Part shown: in pieces, positions 12,273 through 23,544 of the stretch
Layout: every line of letters starts with the position of its first letter
Numbering within the stretch: the stretch's first letter is position 1
Assembly: GCF_950295315.1 (NCBI RefSeq)
Contig: NC_080164.1
Span: 112,364,447-112,428,446, forward strand
DNA: 64,000 nt
Reading direction: 5' to 3'
DNA from: Erinaceus europaeus
Taxonomy: Eukaryota > Chordata > Mammalia > Eulipotyphla > Erinaceidae
Made by a program: the position numbers and the translations under genes
Notes under the pieces: generated by a model
The model's input: the letters and a program-made list of their open reading frames with translations, nothing else
Database searches by the model: none
Told to the model about the DNA's origin: nothing

Positions 12273-12339
12273 ACTAACTTTTTCTACATATTTTAATTTA
12301 TCTCTTCTTTCCCCTTTCTTCCTTTATTTCTTTATTTAT

Positions 12340-12568
12340 ATCTTTCTTTTTAAATTTTTAATTTAACTTTTAAAACTTTACTTTTTTGATAGGACAGAGA
12401 AAATTAGAGGGAAGGGAGATAAAGAGGGAGAGAGACAAAAAGACATCTGCAGACCTGCTTCACTGCTCCTGAAGCTTCCCCCCTGCAAGTGGGGGTTGGG
12501 GGCTTGAACCCCGGTCTTTGTGTACTGTAATGTGTGTGCTTAACCAGTTGCACCACCACCTAGCCCCT
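12340..12568 (-). mobile_element. tRNA-derived SINE
   Basis: TTTTTTGATAGGACAGAG, ACATCTGCAGACCTGCTTC and GTTGCACCACCACCTAGCCCC. Confidence 0.87.
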
Positions 12569-12569
12569 C

Positions 12570-12845
12570 TCTCTTTTTTGCCACTAGGATTATCTCTGGG
12601 GCTGGGTACTCACACCACTCCACCATGCCCAGGGGCCATTTGTTTTCATTTTAATTTCTTTCTGATATAGAGTGAGAGGTAGAGAGGGATAAAGGGGAGC
12701 AAGAGAGAAATAAAAAGGAGAGTGACTACAGCACTGCTTTAGTACTCTTGATGCTTTCTCCTTATGCGTGGAGACCTGGGCCTTGAACCTGGGTCTAAAT
12801 GCAGGCTAACATGTTCACTCTACTGGCTAAGCCACTATTAGTCTA
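12570..12845 (-). mobile_element. SINE, old, extended 3' type
   Basis: GATTATCTCTGGGGCTGGGT extension, ACAGCACTGCTTTAGTACTC and CTGGGCCTTGAACCTGGGTC. Confidence 0.72.
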
Positions 12846-12859
12846 CATGTTATAATTTC

Positions 12860-13027
12860 ATTTTTTTTTTGCCTCCAGGCTTATAACTGGGGCTCGGTGC
12901 CAGCACTATGAATCCATTGCACTTGGGAGCTATTTTCCCTATTTTGTTACCCTTGTGGTTGTTATTGTTATTGTTGGATAGGACAAAGAGAAATCGAGAG
13001 AGATAGGGAAGACAGAAAGGAGAGAAA
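12860..13027 (-). mobile_element. SINE, left half of the copy split by ERV1
   Basis: TGCCTCCAGGCTTATAACTGG, then GTTGTTATTGTTATTGTTGG ATAGGACA core, stopping at GGAGAGAAA where the ERV1 LTR begins. Confidence 0.85.
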
Positions 13028-13353
13028 TGTTGTTGTGGCCAGGTGTCGGGCTGCACCACGGAGAAGAGAGAGGAGGTCTGGAACAAGTGGGGTACACAAA
13101 TCTTTATTATAGGATGGGGGGTGGCTCAGGCCACATGGAGTCAGCCGACAATGGCCGTCCCCACGACCTCACCACGCAGAGAGAGAGAGAGCACGACCCG
13201 AAGGAGCCCAGCAAGAGAGTGAGGGGGGGAGTGAGGGGGCTTTTATTGGGCAATAACCAGGGGTGATGTGTCGGGGCAGGATCGGTTGAAGGGAGCACTG
13301 CGGGGCATGGTAAAACCTGGGGGCGGAGACTGCATCAGAATAATTCCTCAGCA
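13028..13353 (-). repeat. 3' LTR of ERV1
   Basis: 326 bp, with TG and CA termini when read on the minus strand, preceded by a purine-rich tract and containing an AATAAA signal (complement of 13103-13108). It shares a 3' section with the LTRs at 59639-60104 and 54393-55061 (CCATGTGGCCTGA-like block, then AATAAAGATTTG). Confidence 0.85.
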
Positions 13354-13899
13354 TCATCTCCTCCTTTCCCTTTATATCTAAATGGACACAGTAAAGAAAA
13401 ATGGAATGGAGCAGGCTTAAATGTTTTTAAGGAATGCTGTGCTCAGGTAGTAAGATGTAGGACTTTCTGTGGGGGAGGGAAGGCTTAAATGGCTGCCAAC
13501 CTTGTGAGATTTATGTGTCCCCCTGTGCTCAACCCCTCTTTAGAGAGAGAGACTTACCTGGAGGGACTCATCTCATAGGTTTAAGCGCAGCCTGCTCAAC
13601 CATCTCTTCACAATATCTCTACATCTTTTTCTGTCTTTCTATCTAATCATAGCATAAGATGGTTCAAAGTCTGTAAAAGACTATCGTGGAGCAGAAACCT
13701 TTTGGGCATAAACCTAAATGATATAGGGACAAGTAGGGGAGTAGTAAAAGCCAGTGTGGTGTGAAGGGGAGGGTTGGTGTGTAAAGGAACGTTCCCTGCT
13801 TGGGGGGGGAGGGACAAGGGTACATAATGAGGGGGAGGCGGGAGGGCATGACCCACCAAACAGAGGGGCTATTTGGCATTGTATAGTCCTCAAGGCAAC

Positions 13900-15140
13900 A
13901 GTCTGTAAAGTCTATGAACTACTCAGGATCAGTCTATGAAAAACCAGTAGCGTGAAGGGAAATAAGCTGCTTTAAAATTGTGTAAAATGTCTACAGAGTA
14001 TGCCAGCAAGTCCGATACAAGTCTCAGTCCAAAGTAGATGGCTAGGGGAAGAATTGGCAGGGGATGAGACGCTGCATGAGGGAGGTCAGCCGCTGGAATT
14101 CTGCTTTTCTGTAGATAGCCAGCTGGAACCGCCAACACGTGACAGGCAAATCAGAAGCAGGAACGGCAAGTAGGCATTAAGAAAGCTCTGTCCTTGGAGT
14201 CTGTGTATCAGGTTCTTCAGATTGCGTTGAGTGACATCTAGGATTTCGGGGGGTGTGTCACTGTAGTCGTGCCGTCTAGTGGGTGACGTCAGGGTGTGCA
14301 GGGGTTCAGATGGTTTTTCCGGGATTCCTGTGGAAGAAACACAAACAATCTGCTTCTCGTGGTTAATTTGAACTTGTGACAAGTTAGAGGTTTATTACAG
14401 TTGATACCTCGATGATTATAATTGGTTTAAATATCTTTATGATTTTATTTAAAGGTCATCTAATGTGACCCCCTGTAGCAGTGTCTACAGCAGGATCTTG
14501 AGACCAATTTTAGTTAAAATATGTATTTTAAACAGACTCAAATTGCTTAGAGAGTTAACGCATTTTCGTGACAATGATTTTGATGTTTACAGTGCCAGAT
14601 TGATGCCAGATCTGTTGTGGATTAATTTCCACAAGATAGTTTACAGGGCACTTTTGGGGGCTCTCCAAAGGTGTCCTGTATATAAAATTTATATATTTTA
14701 GTTTGGGGAATGTATAGTCACGTTAAACATTTAGACCTTTACCTTAAATAGTTAGTTACCTCAGCAAATTAATTTTTACCTTGTCTGGTAATAATGTAGC
14801 TGTAGGGTTACACTTTTGACCGTTGAGTTAGTGTTACCAAACTTGAGACATGCCCATAAACATTTAGTTATAACACACTGGAGGAAAAAGAACTTTTGTT
14901 ATAAAAACATATCATTTTAAAAACAAATTTATATCTGTAATTAGTCACACAGTTTAAGACTAAACACATATATACCAAAACTATACATAAAAATCAAAAG
15001 AGGGAGAAAAACAAAAATTTTGGAATGTTTCTGGATGCCTCCAGAAACTTTGGCTGTGTCCAGCATTTTTATATAAATCCAATTACCTTTTAGAGTACTC
15101 CGAGCAGATGGGTCATGCAAAAAAAATTTTTATCATTCAA
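13900..15140 (-). other. ERV1 region between integrase and LTR, no recognisable env
   Basis: Non-coding or degenerate except for an open stretch 14327-14086 that begins right after a good acceptor (gtttcttccacag|GAAT, AG at 14328-14329). The same acceptor and reading frame occur in ERV2 at 58510-59040. I see no surface/transmembrane env landmarks (fusion peptide, CX6CC). A conserved short accessory or heavily reduced env frame is possible. Confidence 0.6.
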
Positions 15141-15248
15141 CACACTCACTCACAAAACACAACTGGCCAGTTATAACATAAGACATTCAGGGAAAGGGTA
15201 GGAGAGAGGTCTCTGTGAGCCAGATTTTGTAGGTTCTGCCATGTCGTA

Positions 15249-15887
15249 TTACGGGTCCGGGGATATATCCTGCATCTGGTCCTCTTGTAGTATTTCTTGT
15301 TCTTCAGGGATAACAGCGCCATCCTGCGGGTATTGTCTGACATGGTGGGCAGGAACCCAGACAGGTTTAGAGAAATTTTGAGGGAAAATGCATGTGAAAC
15401 CCCTTCCCATGGTCAATAGGGGGTCAGGCCCTTTCCAAATTTTATCCAGTGGGTCTCTCCATTTGACCTTAATAGATGGGAGGGTAGATGGTGTTTGCCA
15501 GTGAAGAATAATAGGAGGTAGGTCTGAATTATTGTAAATATTAAAGAGATTTAATGTAGTTAAGGCTTTTGCTAGCTGGATATTGGGGGGATATGTTCCT
15601 CCTTTAACTTTATTTAATTGAGCCTTAAGGGTTTGATGGGCCCTCTCGACAATGCCTTGTCCCTGTGGATTATAGGGAATGCCTGTGGTATGAGTAATGT
15701 TCCAGAGGGAACAAAAATCTTTAAATTGTTTGCTGGTAAACACGGGTCCATGGTCAATTTTCAGTTGAAGAGGTAAGCCCATCACAGCAAAATAGGAGAG
15801 CATATGGCTTATAAGCTTTTTAGCACTTTCTCCTGTCTGAGCTGTAGCCCACATGAATTTAGAAAAGGTATCAATTGAGACAAACAC
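15249..15887 (-). pseudogene. ERV1 integrase (core and C-terminal part)
   Basis: An open frame of 212 codons matching the retroviral integrase core: the first catalytic Asp block, the second Asp in a DHGP-type context, and the Asn-Pro-Gln-Gly-Gln block followed by the catalytic Glu, then a C-terminal SH3-like portion. The zinc-binding N-terminus falls in the frame-broken stretch 15888-16036. It strand-transfers proviral DNA in an intact virus; here the pol reading frame is broken. Confidence 0.9.
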
Positions 15888-16036
15888 ATATTTTTGTTTG
15901 CCAAAGTTTGGTATGTGGGTGACATCAATTTGCCAAATAGCATTAGCTTTTAAACCTCGGGGGTTAACCCCAAGGGTCTGGACAGCAGGTGTCTTTAAGA
16001 GACTTGCACAAGAAGAGCATGTAGTGAGAATATGTT

Positions 16037-16831
16037 TTAACTGTGGTAAAGGAACATCATGAAATCGAGCTCAAGGCCTTTAAGATTAACATGGGTTAGA
16101 GAGTGAAAATTAGCAGGATCAGAGACAGAGACTGGGAAAGTTCCTGTGGAGGCAAGGCGGTCAACTGCGGCGTTCCCTTCGGACAGGGAACCAGGAAGAG
16201 GGCTGTGGGAACGAAGGTGTTGAATATACAGTGGTTGGGTTCGAGAACAGAGCATAGAGGCGATTTGAATCAAGAGAGGGGAAAGTGAGTTGTCATCAAT
16301 TTTCACATAAGAACGAGCAAGCCATGGGAGTAAGTTAACAGTATACACACTGTCAGAAAAAAGGTTGAAGGATTCTGGTACAGCTTTTAATGCAAGGAAA
16401 ACAGCATAAAGTTCTTTGTACTGAGGGTAATTCTCAGGAAGCTCAGTAAAGAGAAGTTTAGGAGATTGTTTGTCTGGGTAATATATAAGGGCAGCAGCTC
16501 CCCTTTTTCCGCCATCAGTAAAGATTGTAGGAGCAGAGGGAATGGGATCCCGAGAGAAAAGTTTAGGTGCTAGTAGAGGCAGAAGAGGTAAAGAAGCTAT
16601 CAATTTATTAGAAGGAAAATGGTTATCTATTTGTCCTGGAAACCCCACGAAGCTTATGGCAAAGCAGGAATGATGGCGTATAAGCCACTCTGTATCTGTG
16701 AGAGAAGAGGGCAGAATAATTAAATCCGGTTCTTTCCCTAGGACCTGCACAGACCTATTTCTCCCTTGGCGAACCATGAATGCTAACGCATCTATCTCAG
16801 TGAGGAGTCTTGGAGCTCCTCCTACTGGCAT
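16037..16831 (-). pseudogene. ERV1 RT connection and RNase H
   Basis: An open frame of 264 codons. The N-terminal third looks like the RT connection subdomain; from about residue 130 there is a retroviral RNase H fold with the FTDGGKRG-type first Asp, the ELYAV Glu, the FSDSVY Asp and a late Asp in AAVDRLA. The order RT-RNase H-integrase is standard pol. The frame is shifted relative to the RT piece at 16931-17214. Confidence 0.88.
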
Positions 16832-16930
16832 GTGAAACCACTGGAGAACCCCATGGTCTTGCCACAGTGCCCCTACTACTGTGGGGATGGAGTTGAAGAT
16901 TAGAAGGTTTACCGGAGAGGAGGGGGAGAA

Positions 16931-17214
16931 TCAAACAAGGTGCATGTCCTGGAGGGCCTGGTTAACCCTTTCCAGTGCTGAAGAGGCCTCGAGAGTTAAC
17001 TTACATTTTGAGGAGGGCTGTTTGTTTCCTTTCAACAGGTCAAACAGTGGTTGGAGGCAGCTTGTAGGCAGATAGAGATACTGCCTAAGCCAATTTAAAT
17101 TTCCTAGAAAACTTTGTAAGGAAGCAAGAGTAAGGTTAGAAGGAAAGGTGACATTAGGTTTTAAGGGACGAATTTGGGTTAGAGAAATCTCTGAACCTAA
17201 GAAAGATGTTGGAG
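16931..17214 (-). pseudogene. ERV1 RT thumb fragment
   Basis: A short coding remnant with the conserved block around LQSFLGNLNWLR (thumb helix of betaretroviral RT). Its 5' end stops at the junction with the SINE at 17215, so the catalytic YXDD palm is missing. Confidence 0.82.
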
Positions 17215-17336
17215 GAATTAGCTGCAAACGTGCTTCACTGCTGCAGGTGCAGAGCTGGGGGCTCGAACTGGGATCCTTATGCGGTCCTTGAGCTTTGTGC
17301 CACGTGTGCTTAAACCGCTGCGCTACCACCCAGCCT
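17215..17336 (-). mobile_element. SINE, right half of the copy split by ERV1
   Basis: Resumes at GCTGCAAACGTGCTTCACTG and runs through GGGGCTCGAACTGGGATCC to the tRNA-like head CTTAAACCGCTGCGCTACC. Confidence 0.85.
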
Positions 17337-17499
17337 CTTCATGTTCTAATTTCTTACATCTCTCCCCAGATGCTGCTGTATTAGCTCATATTCTGGATGC
17401 ATTTCACTTCAGAACCCTGTGATCCAGTGAAGTGCCCTGTTTGAATGCAATCCTCAGACCACATACTCGTTTGATATCACTGTTCAGTGACCTTCCCAG

Positions 17500-17815
17500 A
17501 ATCCATATTCTCATTCTTCTGTTGGAAAAAAGAGTGCAGTGGGAGGCAGAAAAAGGAGAGATACTACAGTACTGTCCCAACATTCTTGAAGCCTCCCAAG
17601 TGCTGTACTTGGTGCTCCAGTGTGATGTACTGCTCCACGATCCCTGAGGTTCCTCCAAGTACTGTGCTTGGTGCTTTCACATGGTATACTGCCACTGCCC
17701 CACCATCCCTGAAGCTCCCCAAGTGCTGTTCTTGGTGCTTCCATGCAATGTCAGGACTAGAACCAAGGGCTTCAATTATGGCTAGCACCTGTCCTCTACC
17801 TTCTTATTGGCTCCA
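17500..17815 (-). repeat. SINE-like element with three ~60-bp tandem units
   Basis: Units at about 17584-17641, 17642-17706 and 17707-17750 share the pattern CCTGAGGTTCCTCCAAGTACTG...TTGGTGCT. Starts with a purine-rich tract and ends like a SINE head. Confidence 0.6.
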
Positions 17816-18439
17816 GGACTACATTTTTATATAGTTTTTAAATGTATTTCAGTTGTCAGAAGAAAGATTTGCAAGTTTATTTTCACAACACGCCACCTTT
17901 TCTGTCCTATTCGTTCTCTTTTCTTTAAAACTTAGAGTCAACAAGAAGCAGAGTTTGAGTCTACTGACCATATCTTCTTCCCTGTGTCTTCTCCCAGCCC
18001 TTGGAATATCTCCAGTGGATGGCTTAACAATCCATTACTGGCTGTTAGGTGCCTATCACACATGTAATGCTCTCCACACATTGTCATAGCCTATCCAGAC
18101 TCCCAATAGGGAGTAGGGGCTATTTTATATCTATTTTCATATAGAAACAATGAAACTCAGATATGGAGAACTCAAATGATCCCTGAATAGAGCTCAAACT
18201 CAGTCAACCATGTCCAGGCACCACCAGTACCTGACTAGCTTGCTGTTCACATGAAATTGGTGTAGCCTCTGAGTCTGATCAGCTGATGCCAGATCATGGG
18301 CCTGTGGGGAAGGGACTGTGTTAGTGCTAACACTTTCATGAGTTCTGCTCAGAAAGTCTGATTTAAAGGAAGTTATAAAATTGGGACTTTTAGCAATATG
18401 CAAACTGCCTGTTTGATTTCTACAGATTTCTTTTTGATC
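17816..18439. other. Unique intergenic sequence
   Basis: No gene or repeat recognised. Confidence 0.5.
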
Positions 18440-19115
18440 ATAAGCATTTCTTTTTTTTATTTTTTATTTAAGAAAGGAAAAATTAACAAAGCCATAGGGT
18501 AGGAGGGGTACAACTCCACACAATTCCCACCACCCAATCTCCATATCCCACCACCTCCCCTGATAGCTTTCCCATTATCTATCCCTCTGGGAGCATGGAC
18601 CCAGGGTCATTGAGGGTTGCAGAAGGTGGAAGGTCTGGCTTCTGTAATTGCTTCCCCACTGAACATGAACGTTGACTGGTCAGTCTATACTCCCAGTCTA
18701 CCTCTCTCTTTCTCTAGTAGGGTGGGTCTCTGGGGAAGCAGAGCTCCAGGACGCATTGGTGGGGTCTTCAGTCCAGGGAAGCCTGGCCGGCATCCTGATG
18801 GCATCTGGAACCTGGTGGCTGAAAAGAGAGTTAACATACAAAGCCAAACAATTGTTGAGCAATCATGGACCCAAAGGTTGGAATAGTGGAGAGGAAGTGT
18901 TGGGGGGGGGGGGGATACTCACTGCAAACTCTAGTGTACTTCTGCTTTCAGGTATATACTTTGCACTAATTTATGGATATGTGTGAATATATGCTCTCTC
19001 ACAGAACCTGGTATATATCTAGGTTTTGGCACTTTGTTAGAAAGTGAACCACCTGGGATGGAATTAGAGAATACTATGAAAGGAAAGGTCTCACTGAGTA
19101 GTGAAGCTGACCCTT
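18440..19115 (-). mobile_element. Family R copy
   Basis: Minus orientation; the same 3' end (GGGAGCATGGACCCAGGGTC, GGTGGAAGGTCTGGC, CTGGAACCTGGTGGCTGAAA), extending further 5' through a G-run at 18902-18913 to about 19115. Confidence 0.72.
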
Positions 19116-19298
19116 TCTTTATTTCTTTCTAATTTTTATTAGATAGGACAGAGAGAAATTAAGAGAGGATGGGAGACAGAAGGAAAGATAGACACCTGTA
19201 GACATGCTTCACCTGTAGGTGGAGAAGTGGGGCTCGAACCCAGGACATTGCACTTGGTAATATGTGCACTTAACTAGGTATACCACCAGCTAACCTCC
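19116..19298 (-). mobile_element. tRNA-derived SINE
   Basis: TTTATTAGATAGGACAGAGAG, GACACCTGTAGACATGCTTC and CTTAACTAGGTATACCACC. Confidence 0.82.
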
Positions 19299-20104
19299 TT
19301 AAACATTTATTTTTGAACTTGTTTCTTAGATACATTTTAGATGCTACTCCAGCAATGCAGAAGACTGAAGAGGAATTCATTATGGGAGAGCAAGTATTTT
19401 CATAACCAGTTAAGTCCATTCTTGCTAGTCTACTTACCTGCATACATAATTAAGCAATTATGTAGAGCATCTTACTGTTTAAAGCAATTTTTGGTTACTT
19501 TGTCAGGTAGCACCCTGCATTTATGCACACCTGAGACATATGTCCTTACAAATGCTTGTCTAACATATTTATTTTTTTTCAAGCCAAGTGTTCCATAAAC
19601 AAACCCTAAATAAATGTCTGCTACATGCTGACCTTGTGGGTATTGCAAACTAATACAAGAAAAAAAATATCCATCAAAGCACTATAAAACAACTCAAGTA
19701 AGTATGACAAATAGCTGAATTGAAAACTTTGATTCTGAATTTGTTTTTGCCCTCTGAAGTAATTCTCCTGAATATAGACATGATTTGCCAAGGGTTTTTT
19801 TTTTGTAGTGAAAAAGTGATAAATACATAGTGTGCATGGCTCAGAAATCTTTCTTTTTTTTTTAAAGAAATCTTTATCTTCATTCATTTGTGAACTCATT
19901 ATGAATATTCAGAGAGGCCTATAAATTATTCCTCATTTAGAGTCTCTATTATTTTAATCATTTTATTTAGATTGGAGTAGGTTGTAAATTTGCAATAAAA
20001 CATCAAGAAGGGAGACTGGACCAGATGTTCTGTCAGACATGTGATTTCATAGGATATAGTCACACATCCAATGATTAGCTTCTTCAGTTGAAATGTATTG
20101 ATTT
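19299..20104. other. Unique intergenic sequence
   Basis: AT-rich; no gene or repeat recognised. Confidence 0.5.
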
Positions 20105-20325
20105 TGTTTGCTTTCTATTTATTTATTGGATAGAGATGGAGAGAAATGGAGAGGGATGAGGGAGGTAGATGAGAGAGAGAGAGAGGGAGAGAGAGAGAGA
20201 GACCTGCAGCCCTGTTTCACCACTTGTGAAGCATCATCTCTGCATGTGGGGGCTGGGGGCTTAAACCTGGGTCTTTGTACATGGTAAGGAATGTTCAACT
20301 GAATGCCCCACCACTGGGCTACATA
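20105..20325 (-). mobile_element. tRNA-derived SINE
   Basis: TTTATTTATTGGATAGAG, GA-rich stretch 20170-20200, GACCTGCAGCCCTGTTTCACC and a degraded head. Confidence 0.82.
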
Positions 20326-20461
20326 AATGTCCTAATTTCCAACTGATGTGAGTCCTGGACATTCAACAAGTTTTGCTTGTTTAGAAGAAAAGGTTATTGA
20401 TGGGGATATATTTTGGTATTATGGCAAATTTATTCCAAGGATCTCTGCATCTCTTATTACA

Positions 20462-20800
20462 AGTCATCCTGACTTCCCTGGGTCATGACCTCACCAATGT
20501 GTCCTGGAACCCCACCTCCTTAGAGTTCTACCCCACTAGGGAAAAGTAGAAACAGCCTGGAGATATGGATCCACCTGCCAATGCTCATGTCCAGCAGAGA
20601 AGCAATTACAGAAGCCAGAACTCCCACCTTCTGCACCCCATAATGCTCCTGGGTCCATACCTGCAGAGGAATAAAGAATAGGGAAGCATCCAGTGGAAAG
20701 GATGGGACACAGAGCTCTGGTGGTGGTAACTGTGTGGAGTTGTAGCCCTCTTATCCTACAATCTTGTTAATCATTATTAAATTACTAATAAAAAGAAAAA
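20462..20800 (+). mobile_element. Family R, 5'-truncated copy
   Basis: Plus orientation, 3' 340 bp of the family ending AATTACTAATAAAAAGAAAAAAAG. Confidence 0.75.
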
Positions 20801-21070
20801 AAGCCAGCTCCAGTTGTGCGTTAGTTCCCAAATTATTTATTTAAAAAGGTGACTGTCTTTCTCTACAGCTGTGTTTTCTTATTACTCTGTTTCTTTGTGT
20901 GTGACAAATGTTTAACTCAGATTAAGTAAACCGTCATCTATGTTTCAAGTGGATGTAATTTGCCAATAATGATGTTAAGTGACTTTTTGTAATATATCAC
21001 TCAGAGGGCAGTTTGACTTCACTGAGGGCTATAGAATTCCACTGAACAACACAACACAGTGACCCTTTAG

Positions 21071-21739
21071 TCCAGGGAATGCAGTTTGAGTTTGTGCTTC
21101 AGTGCTGTGTGTGAATACTGTGCCCCAGTATGGTTCTGTAGCCCCCATGTCCACTTGGTCGATTCCAAATTATATTCCTCCATGAGGATAATTTCTGGAA
21201 CCATCCATTCCACCCCAGTTCCATGGCTGCCAGTTCTTAGCAACATCGCCCCGCCAGATACTCGTCAGGATGCGGCATCATCTAAGTTCATTTCCCACGT
21301 CTACGCTCGACCGGACCTGCCAATATACGAGGATATCTTCGTCCACCCTGTCCAACACTTGACGTCTCGTCATCCAATCTGGTCTCCTACACCTACACTG
21401 AACTTCTCTGTTCCAGACTCTTGGAAACAGAGTTGGCAGTCAGCTGAGGTAAAGAACAAACACCTCATCACAGACCCCTGCAAGTGTCAACCCGGCTTTG
21501 ACCTAGCACGTTATGATTGGGCTCTCCTCAATCGCTATCGAACAGGCCATGGTCGGTGCGCTGCTATGTTCCACCGCTGGGGAGCCAGAGACGACCCGAA
21601 CTGCCCCTGCGGCTACAGACAGACTATGACCCACATAGTCAACGACTGCCACCTCTCCAGATTCAAAGGAGGTCTCGAAATTTTACATCAGGCTCAACCT
21701 GACGCTGTTGACTGGCTATGGAAGAAGGGCAAACGCTAG
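21071..21739 (+). pseudogene. Jockey/I-like non-LTR retrotransposon RT, C-terminal fragment
   Basis: An open frame of about 220 codons from after the in-frame stop at 21068-21070 to TAG at 21737-21739; there is no ATG at the start, so it is a 5'-truncated element. Seen: an EYCAPVW motif near the beginning (the block after the RT thumb in jockey/I-type elements), the LNRYRTGHGRC motif at about residues 148-158, and a Cys/His cluster C173-x-C175-x7-H183-x4-C188 near the C-terminus, like the terminal zinc-binding segment of these proteins. It is not L1 or BovB by inspection. The frame has no stop or shift, and I counted about 26 CpGs in 21240-21740, far above its CpG-poor surroundings. I did not find a clear poly(A) tail or target duplication. 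Clade assignment is from memory of the motif and is tentative. Confidence 0.75.
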
Positions 21740-21894
21740 AAGAAGAAGTGCTGTGTGTGATGTGAGGAAGTCTCACTGAGAGTAAAGTGCCCTTTTCAGA
21801 ATGAGCTTGATTATTCCTGGACTTTCAAAGATAAGGGGTGGGGTATAGAATAGGAGAAAGGCTGACCAGGAGCATAAAACCTATATGCTCTTTG
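21740..21894. other. Sequence after the RT fragment
   Basis: Possible element 3' UTR followed by unique sequence; no poly(A) boundary identified. Confidence 0.4.
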
Positions 21895-22085
21895 ATTTTT
21901 ATTTTTTATTGGCACCAGGGTTATATCTGGGGCTCAGTGCCTGTGCTATAAATGCACCACTCCAGGCTATATCTACCACCACTACCCCCAATTCCCCTCT
22001 TTATTTCTTTTTAATCCTTTTATTTGATAGGACAGAGGAAAACTGAGACAGAAGGAGGATATAGAGAGGAAGAGAGAAGGGGCTG
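21895..22085 (-). mobile_element. SINE, extended 3' type, head missing
   Basis: TTATATCTGGGGCTCAGTGCC and TTTTATTTGATAGGACAGAGG. Confidence 0.75.
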
Positions 22086-22144
22086 GGTGGTAATGAACCT
22101 TCCATCAGGCTATAAAACCCCAATACTAGAACTTCAACACCCTC

Positions 22145-22245
22145 TCCTCTCCTCCTTCCCCAGAGTCCTTTGCTTTGATTCAATACACTCCATCCAAGCC
22201 CAAGTTTCATTTTGTATTTCCCCTTTCTGTCCTTGTTTCTTAAGT
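22145..22245 (-). mobile_element. L1 3' UTR fragment
   Basis: CAGAGTCCTTTGCTTTGATTC and the following TTGTTTCTTAAGTTG block match the L1 3' UTR copies at 53580 and 56640. Confidence 0.6.
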
Positions 22246-22246
22246 T

Positions 22247-22331
22247 GTTCTAGAATTTTTAATAGAATTATATATATACATTATTGATAGAGACAGAAAT
22301 AGAGAAGGGAGAGAGAAATAGGTAGATAGAT

Positions 22332-22380
<49 letters not shown>

Positions 22381-22520
22381 ATAGGAACAGAGAGATACCT
22401 GCAGCCCTGCTTCACTTCTCATGAAGATTTCCCCCTGTAGGTGGGGACCAGGGGCTTGAACCCAGGATCTTGCACATTGTAATTTGTGCACTTACCAGGT
22501 ATACCACTGCCTAGCCCTGT
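22247..22520 (-). mobile_element. tRNA-derived SINE with (GATA)n
   Basis: Core ACCTGCAGCCCTGCTTCAC and head ACCAGGTATACCACTGCCTAG; 22325-22380 is an expanded TAGA repeat inside the element. Confidence 0.85.
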
Positions 22521-23544
22521 TCTAGGATTTTATAAAGAACTTTCTTGCCAGACATTATCCCTGCAGTTATTTATCTGTATGTCTGGTTTTCACCACAATC
22601 TTTTGAAAAGAAGTTGCCCGCTTAACTCTATGAAGTTTTACTTCTGGTAGAAATGACTTTTCTCTCTATTATCTGTCTGGTAGAGAGAGGGAAATACTAT
22701 CGGTTGTAAATTGTTTAATGATCTGTATTTACATTGAACAAACTTCTAATTAAGGGAAATCTGAATTGAGCTAAATAAATTAAATATATCTTGCTATCAT
22801 CCACAGCTCCTGCTTCACAACTCCCTAACACCTTGTAATCCCATAAAAGTTGAAAGAGATAGAGGTGTTAGAGAATTCCTTGTTGGTGTGGGGAAACTTC
22901 TTTTTTTTTTTTTTTAATTTTTTTATTTAAGAAAGGATTAATTAACAAAACTTCTAAATGAGGCTCAGGAAACCTACTTAATTGCGCATTTATTTTAAGG
23001 ACATACCTCTGACTTATTTTTTTAAAAAAACTGCCTAGCATTTTCTTTGCTATTTAGGGTTTATGTAACAGAGAAAAAACTTCTGTGCATTTGATGACTT
23101 GAACTCAAGCACCATTACTAGAAATGCCTCCACTTTTCCTGTTTATACTCTTGCTTTAGTGTGTTATAAGGACTTTGCAGAATGCTGACCATCACCTTGA
23201 GTCAGGAAATAATCTTGGGATTCCATTATAAGAAAAATGTGTGTGTATTGGCTGGGAGCATGAATCAATGGTGGCTCATGCAGTAGAGCACATTAGTCAC
23301 TACTGTGTATGGACTTCAAAGTGAGGAAAGCAAGGTTGAATCTGCATGGTTATTGTCCTTTGAAAGTGGTTATTTTTCATGGATTTTCTCATGAGAAAGT
23401 TTACCACAATGCTTTCCATTAGTGAGGGGAAGATATGTTTGTTAGCAAAATGTTGTCAGCACAGCAAAGGGCATTATCTGGACATCTAGTGGTTGTTTGA
23501 ACATGACTAGAAGGAAAACCCATTCTTTATCTTTCTCCCTTCCT
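22521..23544. other. Mostly unique intergenic sequence
   Basis: A SINE-like fragment near 23245-23340 (GTAGAGCACATTAGTC) and an R tip at 22900; nothing else recognised. Confidence 0.45.
22900..22955 (-). repeat. Family R, short 3' tip
   Basis: T-run followed by TTTTTATTTAAGAAAGGATTAATTAACAAAAC, resembling only the tail end of the R copies. Confidence 0.45.

Larger units (their letters stand above)
13028..17214 (-). mobile_element. ERV1: betaretrovirus-like provirus, 5' half missing
   Basis: A class II (IAP-like) endogenous retrovirus on the minus strand. In its own 5'-3' order: RT thumb/connection, RNase H, integrase, an env-region stretch without recognisable env, polypurine tract (complement of 13354-13373), then 3' LTR 13353-13028. 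The 5' LTR, gag, protease and RT palm are absent. At the left it begins exactly at a TG inside a SINE (12860-13027), and at the right the same SINE resumes at about 17215 with some 9 bp missing. So a deletion removed the 5' half plus a few flanking bases. The pol frame is broken at several points, so it is not competent. Confidence 0.88.

Noticed and set aside
14086..15140. A true retroviral env gene in ERV1
   Set aside because: No fusion peptide, CX6CC or transmembrane-anchor arrangement could be recognised.
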